Positions 48,849 through 59,345 of a stretch of 64,000 nt of DNA are shown in pieces. Positions within the stretch are counted from its first letter, which is position 1. The number at the start of each line of letters is the position of its first letter. A program made the position numbers and the translations under genes. Origin of the DNA: Enterobacteriaceae endosymbiont of Macroplea appendiculata (lineage in GTDB: Bacteria > Pseudomonadota > Gammaproteobacteria > Enterobacterales > Enterobacteriaceae); contig NZ_CP046220.1 of assembly GCF_012571605.1 (NCBI RefSeq), positions 126,318-190,317 of the forward strand, given 5' to 3'. The notes below the pieces were generated by a model. It did no database searches and was not told the DNA's origin. It worked only from the letters and a program-made list of their open reading frames with translations.

Positions 48849-50891
48849 TTATGTTGGTATGCCTTTATATTTTAATAAAGATTTTATATTTAAGTTACGA
48901 CCACGAAATTTTTTAAAAACCTTTAAAATATTTTCTGAATTACCTGTAGATAAAATTTCTTTTATAAATTTTTCCCCAATAACAGGATTTATTAATCCAT
49001 TTTGTTTAAAATAATCAAATATATCTGTTGCTATTTGTTCTGACCATAAATAACTATAATAACCAGCAGCATATTCATTACCAAAAATATGACTAAAACT
49101 ATTTAAAAATTTATTCCATTCAGGTATAGGTGTAATTGCAACAATATCTTTTTTAATGGTCTTAATTAAATTTAAAATATTTTTTTTATTTATTTTGTCA
49201 TATTTTACATTATGTATTATTATGTCTAATAAACTTAGTTCTATTTGTCTCATCATAGACAAAGATATATTATATTTTTTTGTTGCAACTAATTGTTTAA
49301 TCATATGCATAGGCATTGGTTGTTTACTTTTATAATGTTGAGAAATTAATACAATAATTTCTGGTTCCCAACACCAATATTCCATAAATTGACTTGGAAA
49401 TTCTACTATATCTAAAGGAATAGCATTAATTCCAGAAATATTAGGGATATTGATTACAGACATAATATGATGCAAAGCATGTCCACATTCATGGAATAAA
49501 GTTATAACATCATAATGATTTAATAAGATATGTTTATGAGTATATATAAAATTACAGTTAATATATGCTATAGGATATTGTAACATCCCATTTTTTTTTA
49601 GCATTCTATTTTGACAAATATCCATCCAAGCACCATTTTGTTTTTCTGGACGTGTATATAAATCCAAATAAATACTACCATATAATTTATGATGAATATT
49701 ATATACATCATAAAACATTACTTGATTATTCCAAGTATCTACTATTTTTTTTTGAAAAATTAAACCATAGATTTTATTTAATAGATTAAACATACCATTT
49801 ATAACTACATTTATAGGGAAATAAGCTCTAATAATATTAGAATCAATATTATATAAGTAAGACTTATATTTTTCAGTAAAAAACATTACATCCCAAGGTT
49901 TAATATCTATAATATTATATTTTTCTTTAACAAATAATTTTAGATCCTGTACTTCTTTTTTTGCAGGTATTTTAATTAATTGAACTAATTGTTTTAAAAA
50001 ATGTAAAACATCACATAATTTTTTTGCAGATTTATTATCTATTGATTTAATAGCATAAGTATTATAACCTAACAATTGTGCTAGCTTATGACGTAATGAT
50101 AATTCTTGTATAATAATAGGGAAATTATCCCATTTACTATTTTGAATATCTGATGCTCTTGTTGTATAAGCATAATATATGTTTTTTCTTAAATCATGAT
50201 TAGTACTATACATCATGATATTAATATAAGTAGATTCTTCTAAAGTTATAAGATAACCTTCTTTTTGAGTATATTTAGATGCTTTTTCTTTAAAAGACTT
50301 AATCAGATTTTCAGGTATACCTTTTAACATATTTTTGTTAGTCGTATAATATTTCCAATCATTTGTACTATCTAAAATATTATTATTAAATGTAATTTGC
50401 AAAACAGATAATTTTTTTATAATATTTTTATAAATTTGGTAATCTTTATATGTTAAAAGAATGCCAGACAATTTAAAATCAAGTAATATATTTTTAATAG
50501 ATGTTTTTTGTAAAATATTAATTTTATTACTAATAATAATATTATTATGTATCATCATATATATATTATATATTTCTTTATTATGAAAAAACCATAAGTG
50601 ATAATTTGTAATTATTTTAATTATCTGATTATGTATTAAACGCAATTCAGGGGTACTTGTTACATAATTTAAATGATTAATAATAGAAACAACACGATTT
50701 AAATATTCGTTTAATTCTAAAATTGGTTGACAAAAATTTTCCCAAGTATATTTACCGGAACATTCTTTTATTAAATTTGTAATTGTATTACGACAATGTC
50801 CAGTAATATGTTCAACTGCAGGTATCATATGTCCATATTTTATGATACTAAACGGAGGTAATATAAAATTAGATAATAAAATATTTTTCAT
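48849..50891 (-). CDS. prlC: Oligopeptidase A
   Basis: PrlC (OpdA) is a cytosolic M3 metallopeptidase that degrades peptides, including cleaved signal peptides. The protein has 680 residues, the E. coli length. The zinc motif HEXXH appears as LFHECGHALHH near residue 468 (E. coli FHEFGHGLHH), and the third ligand lies in VEFPSQFMEYW near 497. The C-terminal YAAGYYSYLWSEQIATDIF is a family mark. In E. coli prlC is not near lepA, so this junction is rearranged or the product of deletion. Confidence 0.97.
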   Translation of the reverse strand: MKNILLSNFILPPFSIIKYGHMIPAVEHITGHCRNTITNLIKECSGKYTWENFCQPILELNEYLNRVVSIINHLNYVTSTPELRLIHNQIIKIITNYHLWFFHNKEIYNIYMMIHNNIIISNKINILQKTSIKNILLDFKLSGILLTYKDYQIYKNIIKKLSVLQITFNNNILDSTNDWKYYTTNKNMLKGIPENLIKSFKEKASKYTQKEGYLITLEESTYINIMMYSTNHDLRKNIYYAYTTRASDIQNSKWDNFPIIIQELSLRHKLAQLLGYNTYAIKSIDNKSAKKLCDVLHFLKQLVQLIKIPAKKEVQDLKLFVKEKYNIIDIKPWDVMFFTEKYKSYLYNIDSNIIRAYFPINVVINGMFNLLNKIYGLIFQKKIVDTWNNQVMFYDVYNIHHKLYGSIYLDLYTRPEKQNGAWMDICQNRMLKKNGMLQYPIAYINCNFIYTHKHILLNHYDVITLFHECGHALHHIMSVINIPNISGINAIPLDIVEFPSQFMEYWCWEPEIIVLISQHYKSKQPMPMHMIKQLVATKKYNISLSMMRQIELSLLDIIIHNVKYDKINKKNILNLIKTIKKDIVAITPIPEWNKFLNSFSHIFGNEYAAGYYSYLWSEQIATDIFDYFKQNGLINPVIGEKFIKEILSTGNSENILKVFKKFRGRNLNIKSLLKYKGIPT

Positions 50892-50990
50892 GCTTTATTC
50901 TCTATATTTTTATACAAAAAATTAAGATATTTATTATTTCTTAAAAATATAGTAAATATACTAATTTTTATATATTAATGTTTATAATAT

Positions 50991-51731
50991 TCATTTAAAA
51001 TTTTTTTGTCTTATAATTTCAAATAGGAAAATACCTGTTGCTACCGAAACATTCAATGAGTTAATTTTTTTTGATAATGGTATTTTACATAAAATATCAC
51101 ATTGTTTTTTTATAGACTGACGTATACCTTTATTTTCAGACCCAACAATTAAACATATAGGATATTGTAAACGAGAATCATATATTATTGTGTTACTATT
51201 TCCATCTGCTCCTACAATATTAATTCTATATTTTTTTAATAAAATAATTATATTGTTAATGTTGTTAACATAAATAATAGGAATCATATTTATTGCACCA
51301 CAAGAAATTTTAGTAACAACTGAATTTATTTTAGCTGAAGAATGTTTTGGTAAAATAATGATATTAACTTTAGCAGCAACTGCACTTCTGATGCAAGCAC
51401 CAAGATTATGTGGATCGGTAATATTATCTAAAATTAAAATCAAAGGAGATATTATGTTTGTTAATAAAGACGTTATATGTTTTTGATGATAAAATAATGT
51501 TTTAGTAATATAAGCTATTATACCTTGATGAACATGATTATTAGTTTGTTTATCTAACCATGTTTTACATACTTTTTTAGTAGTAATATTATATTTTTTA
51601 ATATAGAAAAATAATTCTGTAATTTGTGTAGTATGTTTCCGATTATGAGAAATGAATATCCTTTTACAAGATAATGGATCATTTTTTAATAAATTTATAA
51701 TCGGATGTATACCAAAAATTACTTGTTGCAT
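50991..51731 (-). CDS. rlmB: 23S rRNA (guanosine-2251 2'-O)-methyltransferase RlmB
   Basis: RlmB is a SPOUT methyltransferase acting on G2251 in the 23S rRNA P loop. I start at the ATG at 51731, which gives MQQVIFGIHPIINLL, matching E. coli MSEMIYGIHAVQALL, and 246 residues (E. coli 243). A longer frame from 51773 adds 14 residues without family support. Motifs: ILDNITDPHNLGACIRSA near residue 105, the knot sequence LIVGSENKGIRQ near 196 and LNVSVATGIFLFEIIR near 226. In E. coli rlmB lies further along the miaA-hfq-hflX-purA region, so this order is conserved with deletions. Confidence 0.95.
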   Translation of the reverse strand: MQQVIFGIHPIINLLKNDPLSCKRIFISHNRKHTTQITELFFYIKKYNITTKKVCKTWLDKQTNNHVHQGIIAYITKTLFYHQKHITSLLTNIISPLILILDNITDPHNLGACIRSAVAAKVNIIILPKHSSAKINSVVTKISCGAINMIPIIYVNNINNIIILLKKYRINIVGADGNSNTIIYDSRLQYPICLIVGSENKGIRQSIKKQCDILCKIPLSKKINSLNVSVATGIFLFEIIRQKNFK

Positions 51732-51846
51732 AATATTTATTAGTAATAACTCAAATATACTGTATATTACCATAAATTTTAATTATTATAAAATTTTTAT
51801 TTTAAATCAATTTATTACTCATATAAATATGTAATAAAAATAATTA

Positions 51847-52800
51847 TTATATTAATTGTTGCTCTACTAATTTTGCTATAGTATTATATATCATATGTTT
51901 CTTGGAACTATCTAACCATGTTAAATTATCCCATTTTTTTAACCATGTCATTTGTTTTTTAGATAGATATTTGGTCATTAATATGATTTCATTTAACATA
52001 GTTTGAAAATTAATTTTATTTTTAATAAAATGAAACATTTGTTTATAACCAATACAACGCATAGCAGGATAATTGTATTGTAAAAAATTATTTTTTATTA
52101 AAGATCTAACTTCTTGTTCAAAACCTAAATCAATCATACTAATAATTCTATTATGAATTGCTTTAAATAATTGTGTTCTATCATAATATGTGATCGCAAA
52201 TTGATGTATAGGATATGGTATATTTAAGTTTGGAATTTTAATTAAAGTACTTAATGTTTTACCTGTTATAAAAAATATTTCTAATGCTCTCATAATCCTT
52301 CTTATATCATTATAATGTATTTTTTTAGCAGAAATTGGATCTATGATATTTAACATATCATAATATGTATAAAATTTATTATTAATAATTTGTTTTGTAA
52401 TTAAATTTTTTATATGGATAGAAGATTTTGGTATCATAGGTGAAATAGAATATAATAATCTATAAAAATAATACATAGTACCACCAACTAATAATGGTAT
52501 TTTCCCTTTTTTAATAATATTATGTATTAGTTGAATAGCATCTTGATAAAATTCAAAAACAGAATATTGTTGGTATGGTTCTTTAATATCAATCAACCAA
52601 TGTTGACAATAAAATTTATTATTTTTATTAGGTTTAGCTGTGCCAATATTCATTTTTTTATAAATTAAAGAAGTATCTACACTAATTAATTCTATTGGTA
52701 ATACATGTGCTAATTTCATAGCAATTTCAGTTTTATGTGATGCTGTTGTTCCCATTAAAAAAATAACTATGGGATTAATTTTATTTATATGTGTATTCAT
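51847..52800 (-). CDS. miaA: tRNA dimethylallyltransferase MiaA with an altered P-loop
   Basis: MiaA adds a dimethylallyl group to A37 of tRNAs reading codons that start with U. The protein has 317 residues (E. coli 316). It keeps ISVDTSLIYKKMNIGTAKPN near 38, the substrate segment LLVGGTMYYFYRLL near 102, RRIMRALEIFFITGKTLS near 166 and RCIGYKQM near 238. The P-loop, GPTASGKT in the family, reads GTTASHKT at residues 17-24: the glycine before the lysine is His22 (codon CAT). The start overlaps the mutL stop by 4 bp. hfq, which follows miaA in E. coli, is absent. Confidence 0.93.
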   Translation of the reverse strand: MNTHINKINPIVIFLMGTTASHKTEIAMKLAHVLPIELISVDTSLIYKKMNIGTAKPNKNNKFYCQHWLIDIKEPYQQYSVFEFYQDAIQLIHNIIKKGKIPLLVGGTMYYFYRLLYSISPMIPKSSIHIKNLITKQIINNKFYTYYDMLNIIDPISAKKIHYNDIRRIMRALEIFFITGKTLSTLIKIPNLNIPYPIHQFAITYYDRTQLFKAIHNRIISMIDLGFEQEVRSLIKNNFLQYNYPAMRCIGYKQMFHFIKNKINFQTMLNEIILMTKYLSKKQMTWLKKWDNLTWLDSSKKHMIYNTIAKLVEQQLI

Positions 52801-54494
52801 ATTTTAATTGGCAAAAATAATTTTTTTATAAAATGCATACTAATATCAGTCATTAAAATTTCATATGCTATTAATAAATTAATAATATCATCATATTGCC
52901 AAATTTTATTATTAAAATATATATAAGTTAACATCCAAAATTTTATCGTATTACAAGTAAAAACAGTTTGTATAGATATATAATCTAATAAATTTATAAG
53001 TAAATTTTTTACGGAAATTTTTATCAAAAAAATAGGACAAGCAATAATATCGATTTGAAATAAAACAATATTGTTCTTTTGAAAAACAAAACCTAACTTT
53101 ACTAAGTATGGTTTAATTTTAGTGAATAATAAATATTCATGGTTAGATAATGGAATAGTAACAATACTATTGTATAATTGTTTGCAAACATCAAGTTCTA
53201 TTAAATTTTTATTAAAAATATTATAAAAAAATAATGTTACTATATCTTTAATAACCAATTTATATAAAATATTTTTTTGTGTTATTATTAAATACATATT
53301 ATTTATAATTAATAAAAATTTACCAAAATTTTTAAAATGATATACAGGTTTTATTTCTAAAAATACAAGATCTCTTTTTGAAATTTTATCTAAAGAATTT
53401 TTTGTTATCTGATTAATATTTTGATTAATGAATATATTTTCTAAATCATGGGATGTAAAATATTCTGTCTTTTTTAATGTACTTTTTTTACTAATTATTT
53501 TTTTTTTATTTGAAATAATTTTTAATATACTTTGCAAGATTAAATCATATATATATTCTATATTATAGAAGAGAATATCTGTTTTTTGCGGATGAATATT
53601 AATATTTATATTTTTAGATTGAATATTAAAATACATAACATAAGAATATTGTTCACTTATAATATTATTCTGTAATAACACTGATTTTATAGTTCTTATA
53701 ATAAATTTATTATATATAATTCTTTTATTAACATAAATATACTTTATAGATTTTTTAGTATTTAAACTTAAAAAACCATATAATTTCATATTATGAAGTT
53801 GATGATATATATTTAATTGATTATACAGACATTCCTTGCCACAAATAATTTTTATCCGTTTTATATAAGACAAATTATTTGTTACCTTTTCAAAATTGTA
53901 AATAATTTTGTTATTGTAATAAAAAATGATATGTATATTTAATGATATTAAAATAATACTTTTAATAATATTCTTAATATGGAAAAATTCTACTTGTTCA
54001 TTAGAAAAAAAATTTTTTTTTACTGGTATATTATAAAATAAATTTGATACTATTACAGTAGTTCCTCGCGGATGTGCAATAGGATTAATAAAAATTTTTC
54101 GACTACCAATATCTCGAGTATATAATTTCCAACCTACTAATTGTGTACAAATATTTGATCTTATTTCTATTTGTGATACCATTCTAATACTAGCTAATGC
54201 TTCACCACGAAAGCCTAATGTATAAATATTATCTAAATCATCAATATTTTTAATCTTGCTTGTTGTATATTTTTGTAAACATAATAATAAATCATTTTTA
54301 TTCATACCAAGACCATTGTCATATACTTTAATAGTTTTTAAACCTCCTTTTTCAACATTAACTTTAATATATGAAGATTGTGCATCAATACTATTTTCTA
54401 CTAGTTCTTTTATAATAGAAGCTGGTCTATTTATTACTTCACCAGCAGCAATTTTATTAATAATTTCTAAAGATAAAATTTGAATAGAAGACAT
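52797..54494 (-). CDS. mutL: DNA mismatch repair protein MutL
   Basis: MutL couples MutS mismatch recognition to strand excision. The protein has 565 residues (E. coli 615). The GHKL ATPase motifs are intact: ELVENSIDAQSSYIKV near 31, VYDNGLGMNKNDL near 57 and TLGFRGEALASI near 92, with PRGTTVIVSNLFYNIP near 140. The linker is short and lysine-rich, and the C-terminal dimerisation domain is strongly diverged but present. It overlaps miaA by 4 bp. queG, tsaE and amiB, which lie upstream in E. coli, are missing, so mutL directly follows tRNA-Gly. Confidence 0.95.
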   Translation of the reverse strand: MSSIQILSLEIINKIAAGEVINRPASIIKELVENSIDAQSSYIKVNVEKGGLKTIKVYDNGLGMNKNDLLLCLQKYTTSKIKNIDDLDNIYTLGFRGEALASIRMVSQIEIRSNICTQLVGWKLYTRDIGSRKIFINPIAHPRGTTVIVSNLFYNIPVKKNFFSNEQVEFFHIKNIIKSIILISLNIHIIFYYNNKIIYNFEKVTNNLSYIKRIKIICGKECLYNQLNIYHQLHNMKLYGFLSLNTKKSIKYIYVNKRIIYNKFIIRTIKSVLLQNNIISEQYSYVMYFNIQSKNININIHPQKTDILFYNIEYIYDLILQSILKIISNKKKIISKKSTLKKTEYFTSHDLENIFINQNINQITKNSLDKISKRDLVFLEIKPVYHFKNFGKFLLIINNMYLIITQKNILYKLVIKDIVTLFFYNIFNKNLIELDVCKQLYNSIVTIPLSNHEYLLFTKIKPYLVKLGFVFQKNNIVLFQIDIIACPIFLIKISVKNLLINLLDYISIQTVFTCNTIKFWMLTYIYFNNKIWQYDDIINLLIAYEILMTDISMHFIKKLFLPIKI

Positions 54495-54538
54495 ATATAA
54501 ATCATTTATTTTAGTTACATATTATACTTGTAAATGTT

Positions 54539-54612
54539 AGCGGGAAACGAGATTCGAACTCGCGACCCCAACCATGGCAAGGTTGTGCTCTACCGTACTG
54601 AGCTATTCCCGC
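54539..54612 (-). tRNA. tRNA-Gly(GCC)
   Basis: This is a 74-nt cloverleaf close to E. coli tRNA-Gly. The acceptor stem pairs GCGGGAA with TTCCCGC, the discriminator is T, the anticodon stem is CAACC/GGTTG and the anticodon is GCC. The TTCGAAT loop is present. The 3' CCA is not encoded (next bases AAC). It lies between orn and mutL; in E. coli the glyV-glyX-glyY cluster also follows orn. Confidence 0.98.
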
Positions 54613-54630
54613 ATAATATATTTTATATAA

Positions 54631-54660
54631 TATAAAGCTGTACAATATAAAGCTATACAA
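54631..54660. repeat. Tandem 15-bp duplication upstream of tRNA-Gly
   Basis: TATAAAGCTGTACAA (54631-54645) is followed directly by TATAAAGCTATACAA (54646-54660), differing at one base. It lies in the short leader between the tRNA-Gly promoter and the mature 5' end. It looks like a recent slippage duplication. Confidence 0.8.
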
Positions 54661-54663
54661 CAT

Positions 54664-54693
54664 ATCATAAAATTATCTATGTACTATTGTCAA
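54664..54693 (-). promoter_or_regulatory. Sigma70-type promoter of tRNA-Gly
   Basis: On the minus strand TTGACA (plus 54688-54693) and TATGAT (plus 54664-54669) are separated by 18 nt. The -35 box lies inside the last codons of orn, so the promoter overlaps the upstream gene. Confidence 0.7.
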
Positions 54694-55228
54694 TATTTTT
54701 TATTTGTTTTAAAACAAATTTTTTATAAAATTGTAATTCTCTTATAGATTCATATATATCATCTATCGCTCTGTGTTGTTGTTTTTTTTTCAATTTTATA
54801 AAAATATCTGGATACCATTGTTTAATAATTTCCTTAAAAGAACTAACATCAATATTACGATAATGAAAGTATTTTTCTAAACGAGGCATATATTTTGATA
54901 AAAATCTTCTATCTTGATATATACTATTACCACACATAGGTGATGTGTTTGGTGGTATATGTAATTTTAAAAAATTTAATAATAAAATTTCTATTTGTAG
55001 TTCATTTAATGTACTATGTTGAACTTTATCAATTAAACCATTATTTGTATGTGTATTATAATTCCATGAATTCATATGATTTAAAATTTTTTTTTTTTGA
55101 TATACACTATAGGTCATACCTGGATACAGTATTTTTAAATTAACATCAGTAATAACAACTGCAATTTCCAAAATACGATCTATATTAAGATTTAAACCAG
55201 TCATCTCTAAATCTATCCATATAAACAT
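54677..55228 (-). CDS. orn: Oligoribonuclease
   Basis: Orn degrades two- to five-nucleotide RNAs to mononucleotides and is essential in E. coli. The protein has 183 residues (E. coli 181). The DEDD exonuclease motifs are FIWIDLEMTGLN near residue 3, NSIYQDRRFLSKYMP near 101 and HRAIDDIYESIREL near 157. The final residues differ from the usual end. It is followed by tRNA-Gly in the same direction, as in E. coli; psd and rsgA upstream are missing. Confidence 0.96.
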   Translation of the reverse strand: MFIWIDLEMTGLNLNIDRILEIAVVITDVNLKILYPGMTYSVYQKKKILNHMNSWNYNTHTNNGLIDKVQHSTLNELQIEILLLNFLKLHIPPNTSPMCGNSIYQDRRFLSKYMPRLEKYFHYRNIDVSSFKEIIKQWYPDIFIKLKKKQQHRAIDDIYESIRELQFYKKFVLKQIKNIDNST

Positions 55229-55833
55229 ATTATAATCCTTATATATTATTGTATTTCATAATATAAAATATGATTTTTAACTATTTTTATTAGTATAAAA
55301 AATACGTATCAATAACTATATATTACGAAACATAATATGATAAATATTAATTTAGTAGTTATGTATTACATAATATATTTGTATATATATTATGTAAAAT
55401 TATAATAAATTTATATAAATTATTGTAATAATTTATATATCAGAACAGATAATAAAATTATTACTTATAAATAAATAATTTTTAGAATATTATAAATAAC
55501 AACATGAGCAAATTTTATAACATATATTTATTAAAATAAATAACATTAATCATAATCTTCTTTATAATAATTAATTTAAAATTAAAATATTATTTAATAT
55601 GATAATTATCACACACAATAATAATCATTATTAAATAAGTTTGAGTATTAAATTTTATACAAATATTTATTACTTAATATCTGAATTTAAATATGATTTA
55701 TAAATATATATAAAATGTTTGCATTTGTTAACATAATACATTTTTAAAAATAATAATATTTTCTATTTTAAAAAATAATAATAAATGTTATTTAAATAAC
55801 ATCTAATTTAATTAGATGTTGATACTATCAAAA
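55229..55833. other. Non-coding region between efp and orn, 605 bp
   Basis: In E. coli the efp-orn interval holds frd genes, epmA, mscM, psd and rsgA. None is recognisable here. The DNA is extremely AT-rich with stops in every frame. It contains a hairpin with 13-bp arms TTACATAATATAT and its complement (55366-55378 and 55385-55397). Nearer efp lie two overlapping palindromes (55785-55820) annotated separately as its probable terminator. I see no RNA gene. Confidence 0.65.
55785..55820 (-). terminator. Probable efp terminator with overlapping alternative hairpins
   Basis: AACATCTAATT (55798-55808) and AATTAGATGTT (55810-55820) form an 11-bp stem beginning 13 bp after the efp stop. ATGTTATTTAAATAACAT (55785-55802), an 18-bp palindrome, overlaps it by five bases, so the two stems exclude each other. 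On the minus strand a T-rich stretch follows. The first hairpin fits a terminator. Confidence 0.55.
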
Positions 55834-56406
55834 TTAATATTTAGCTTTTGAGATATATATCATACTTTTGATATCTATAATAATCATATCTCTATTATTA
55901 ATAAAATGCGGTACTTTTATAAGTAAACCATTACTTAATTTAGCTTGTTTGGTATTATTATTAATTGTATGTTTTTTACTAGTAGTTTGTGTATGTAATA
56001 CACTAAGTGTAATATGTTTCGGTAAAGTTAAAAATATAGGCTGTGAATTCCAAAAAGTAATATTATAATAATATTGTGGTAATAACCATTTATATTTGTT
56101 TTGTACAATTTTATTTGATAATATAACTTGTTCAAAATTTTTATTAGACATAAAATAATAAAAAATATGATTGTCATGATATAAATAAATAAATTTATTT
56201 TCAAAAATATCAGCTGTATTTAGAGTATAAGTTGCTTTAAAAGTTTTGTGAATAAGCTTTTCAGTAATTAAATTTCTCATTTTAATTCTAACAAAAGCTT
56301 GACCTTTACCAGGTTTAACAAATTCATTTTTTTCAATTATATATGGTTGTTGTGCAAATATAAACTTCATTCCTACTTTAAAAGCATTACCAAAATAATT
56401 TGTCAT
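55834..56406 (-). CDS. efp: Translation elongation factor P
   Basis: EF-P relieves ribosomes stalled at consecutive prolines. The protein has 190 residues (E. coli 188). The three beta-barrel domains are present; the tip loop reads VKPGKGQAF with Lys34, the residue that EpmA and EpmB beta-lysylate in E. coli. The domain III end QAKLSNGLLIKVPHFIN is near the C-terminus. The middle domain is diverged. In E. coli epmB sits next to efp, divergently, between it and groL. That place is non-coding here (56407-57117), so how Lys34 is modified is unclear. Confidence 0.95.
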   Translation of the reverse strand: MTNYFGNAFKVGMKFIFAQQPYIIEKNEFVKPGKGQAFVRIKMRNLITEKLIHKTFKATYTLNTADIFENKFIYLYHDNHIFYYFMSNKNFEQVILSNKIVQNKYKWLLPQYYYNITFWNSQPIFLTLPKHITLSVLHTQTTSKKHTINNNTKQAKLSNGLLIKVPHFINNRDMIIIDIKSMIYISKAKY

Positions 56407-56519
56407 TATATTCCTTCATAATATATATATTTTATATATAAAAATATATTACTATATTACCTATAATAATAAAAAATATAATTTTTTACCAAAAATTAAA
56501 AGTAATTATATTATAAGAA

Positions 56520-56576
56520 AAATGATTTATATAAATTAAAATATCATTTTTGGTATTTTATACATATAAATCATTT
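56520..56576. repeat. Inverted repeat with 13-bp arms upstream of efp
   Basis: AAATGATTTATAT (56520-56532) and ATATAAATCATTT (56564-56576) are exact complements around 31 nt, which themselves contain AAAATA and TATTTT that could nest inside. It lies about 115-170 bp upstream of the efp start, inside the longest gene-free stretch. Confidence 0.55.
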
Positions 56577-56919
56577 ATATAAGCAAATATTGTTAATATT
56601 TATTTTATAAGAAAAATAATTATGACTGATATAACAAATATATTTTATTGATATAAATATATGTAATAACATTTAAATTTTTTATTATATATCTATAAGA
56701 TAGATATAATTTGTCATACCTAAAATTTTGTAAGAAAAATAATGTGGTAATTTATATACTAAGTTATACGTAATATAATATTAAAAATATTAACATAAAT
56801 TTAACATAATAATTACTATATTTTTATAGTATTACTATCATGATAAATGTAATTTGATATCATTAAAATATTTTAGAAAAAGTACTAGTGTAAAAATATA
56901 AATATCGTAAACACTAAAT

Positions 56920-56949
56920 ATCATATTAGTAATTCACTACTAATATGAT
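56920..56949. repeat. Hairpin with 12-bp arms downstream of groL
   Basis: ATCATATTAGTA (56920-56931) and TACTAATATGAT (56938-56949) pair perfectly around a 6-nt loop. ACTA and TAGT outside can add four pairs across a bulge. It lies about 70 bp beyond the groL terminator. It could be a second terminator or belong to a lost gene. Confidence 0.5.
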
Positions 56950-57019
56950 TAGTATTTTTTATTACTAAATTTAAATAACTGAAATTAATATATAATTAGT
57001 AAAACTTATTGGATAAATA

Positions 57020-57059
57020 GATAAGAACTGTGTTTGTTATATACAACACAGTTCTTATC
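57020..57059 (-). terminator. Terminator of groS-groL
   Basis: GATAAGAACTGTGTT (57020-57034) and AACACAGTTCTTATC (57045-57059) form a perfect 15-bp stem with a 10-nt loop, starting about 59 bp after the groL stop. It is the strongest and most GC-rich hairpin in the window. It is the expected 3' end of the groE operon, though the following bases are not a classic T-run. Confidence 0.75.
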
Positions 57060-57117
57060 ATTATATTAATCATTATAAATATTTATTTAATATCGTAAAA
57101 TGATATAATATTATATA

Positions 57118-59122
<2,005 letters not shown>

Positions 59123-59200
59123 TTTTAGGTATTCTCCTATCATAACTACGTAATTCTTTTAATACAAAAATATAATGTTTTACTAAGCAACGTGTCCAAG

Positions 59201-59229
59201 AGATGAGGACAGATATACACCGTTTCAAG
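59201..59229 (-). promoter_or_regulatory. Sigma32-type heat-shock promoter of groS-groL
   Basis: On the minus strand CTTGAA (plus 59224-59229) and CCTCATCT (plus 59201-59208) are separated by 15 nt. They match the sigma32 consensus CTTGAA and CCCCATNT with one substitution. The spacing equals that of the dnaK promoter. It lies 79 bp upstream of the groS start. Confidence 0.82.
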
Positions 59230-59345
59230 TCTTTATAAAGAAATTTTTTTTAACATATATTATTTTTATAAAAAAATATTATTTATTAATATCATTTGTA
59301 AAATATAATAAGTACATATGACTTTTTTTTACATAAAGGGTAACA

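Larger units (their letters stand above)
56407..57117. other. Non-coding region between groL and efp, 711 bp
   Basis: This is the longest gene-free stretch in the window. In E. coli epmB and yjeI lie here; I recognise no remnant. It holds the groL terminator hairpin (57020-57059), a second hairpin with 12-bp arms (56920-56931 and 56938-56949) and an inverted repeat with 13-bp arms (56520-56532 and 56564-56576). Three near-copies of TTATAAGAAAAAT lie at 56511, 56605 and 56728 (the last as TTGTAAGAAAAAT). Otherwise it is AT-rich with stops in all frames. Confidence 0.65.

Noticed and set aside
56407..57117. A decayed epmB gene in the groL-efp gap
   Set aside because: Position would fit, but I could not find any stretch in any frame resembling EpmB, so no pseudogene is called.
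59123..59143. Longer start for groES at 59143
   Set aside because: The ribosome binding site AGGAG falls inside that extension, and the family begins at MNIRPLHDR.
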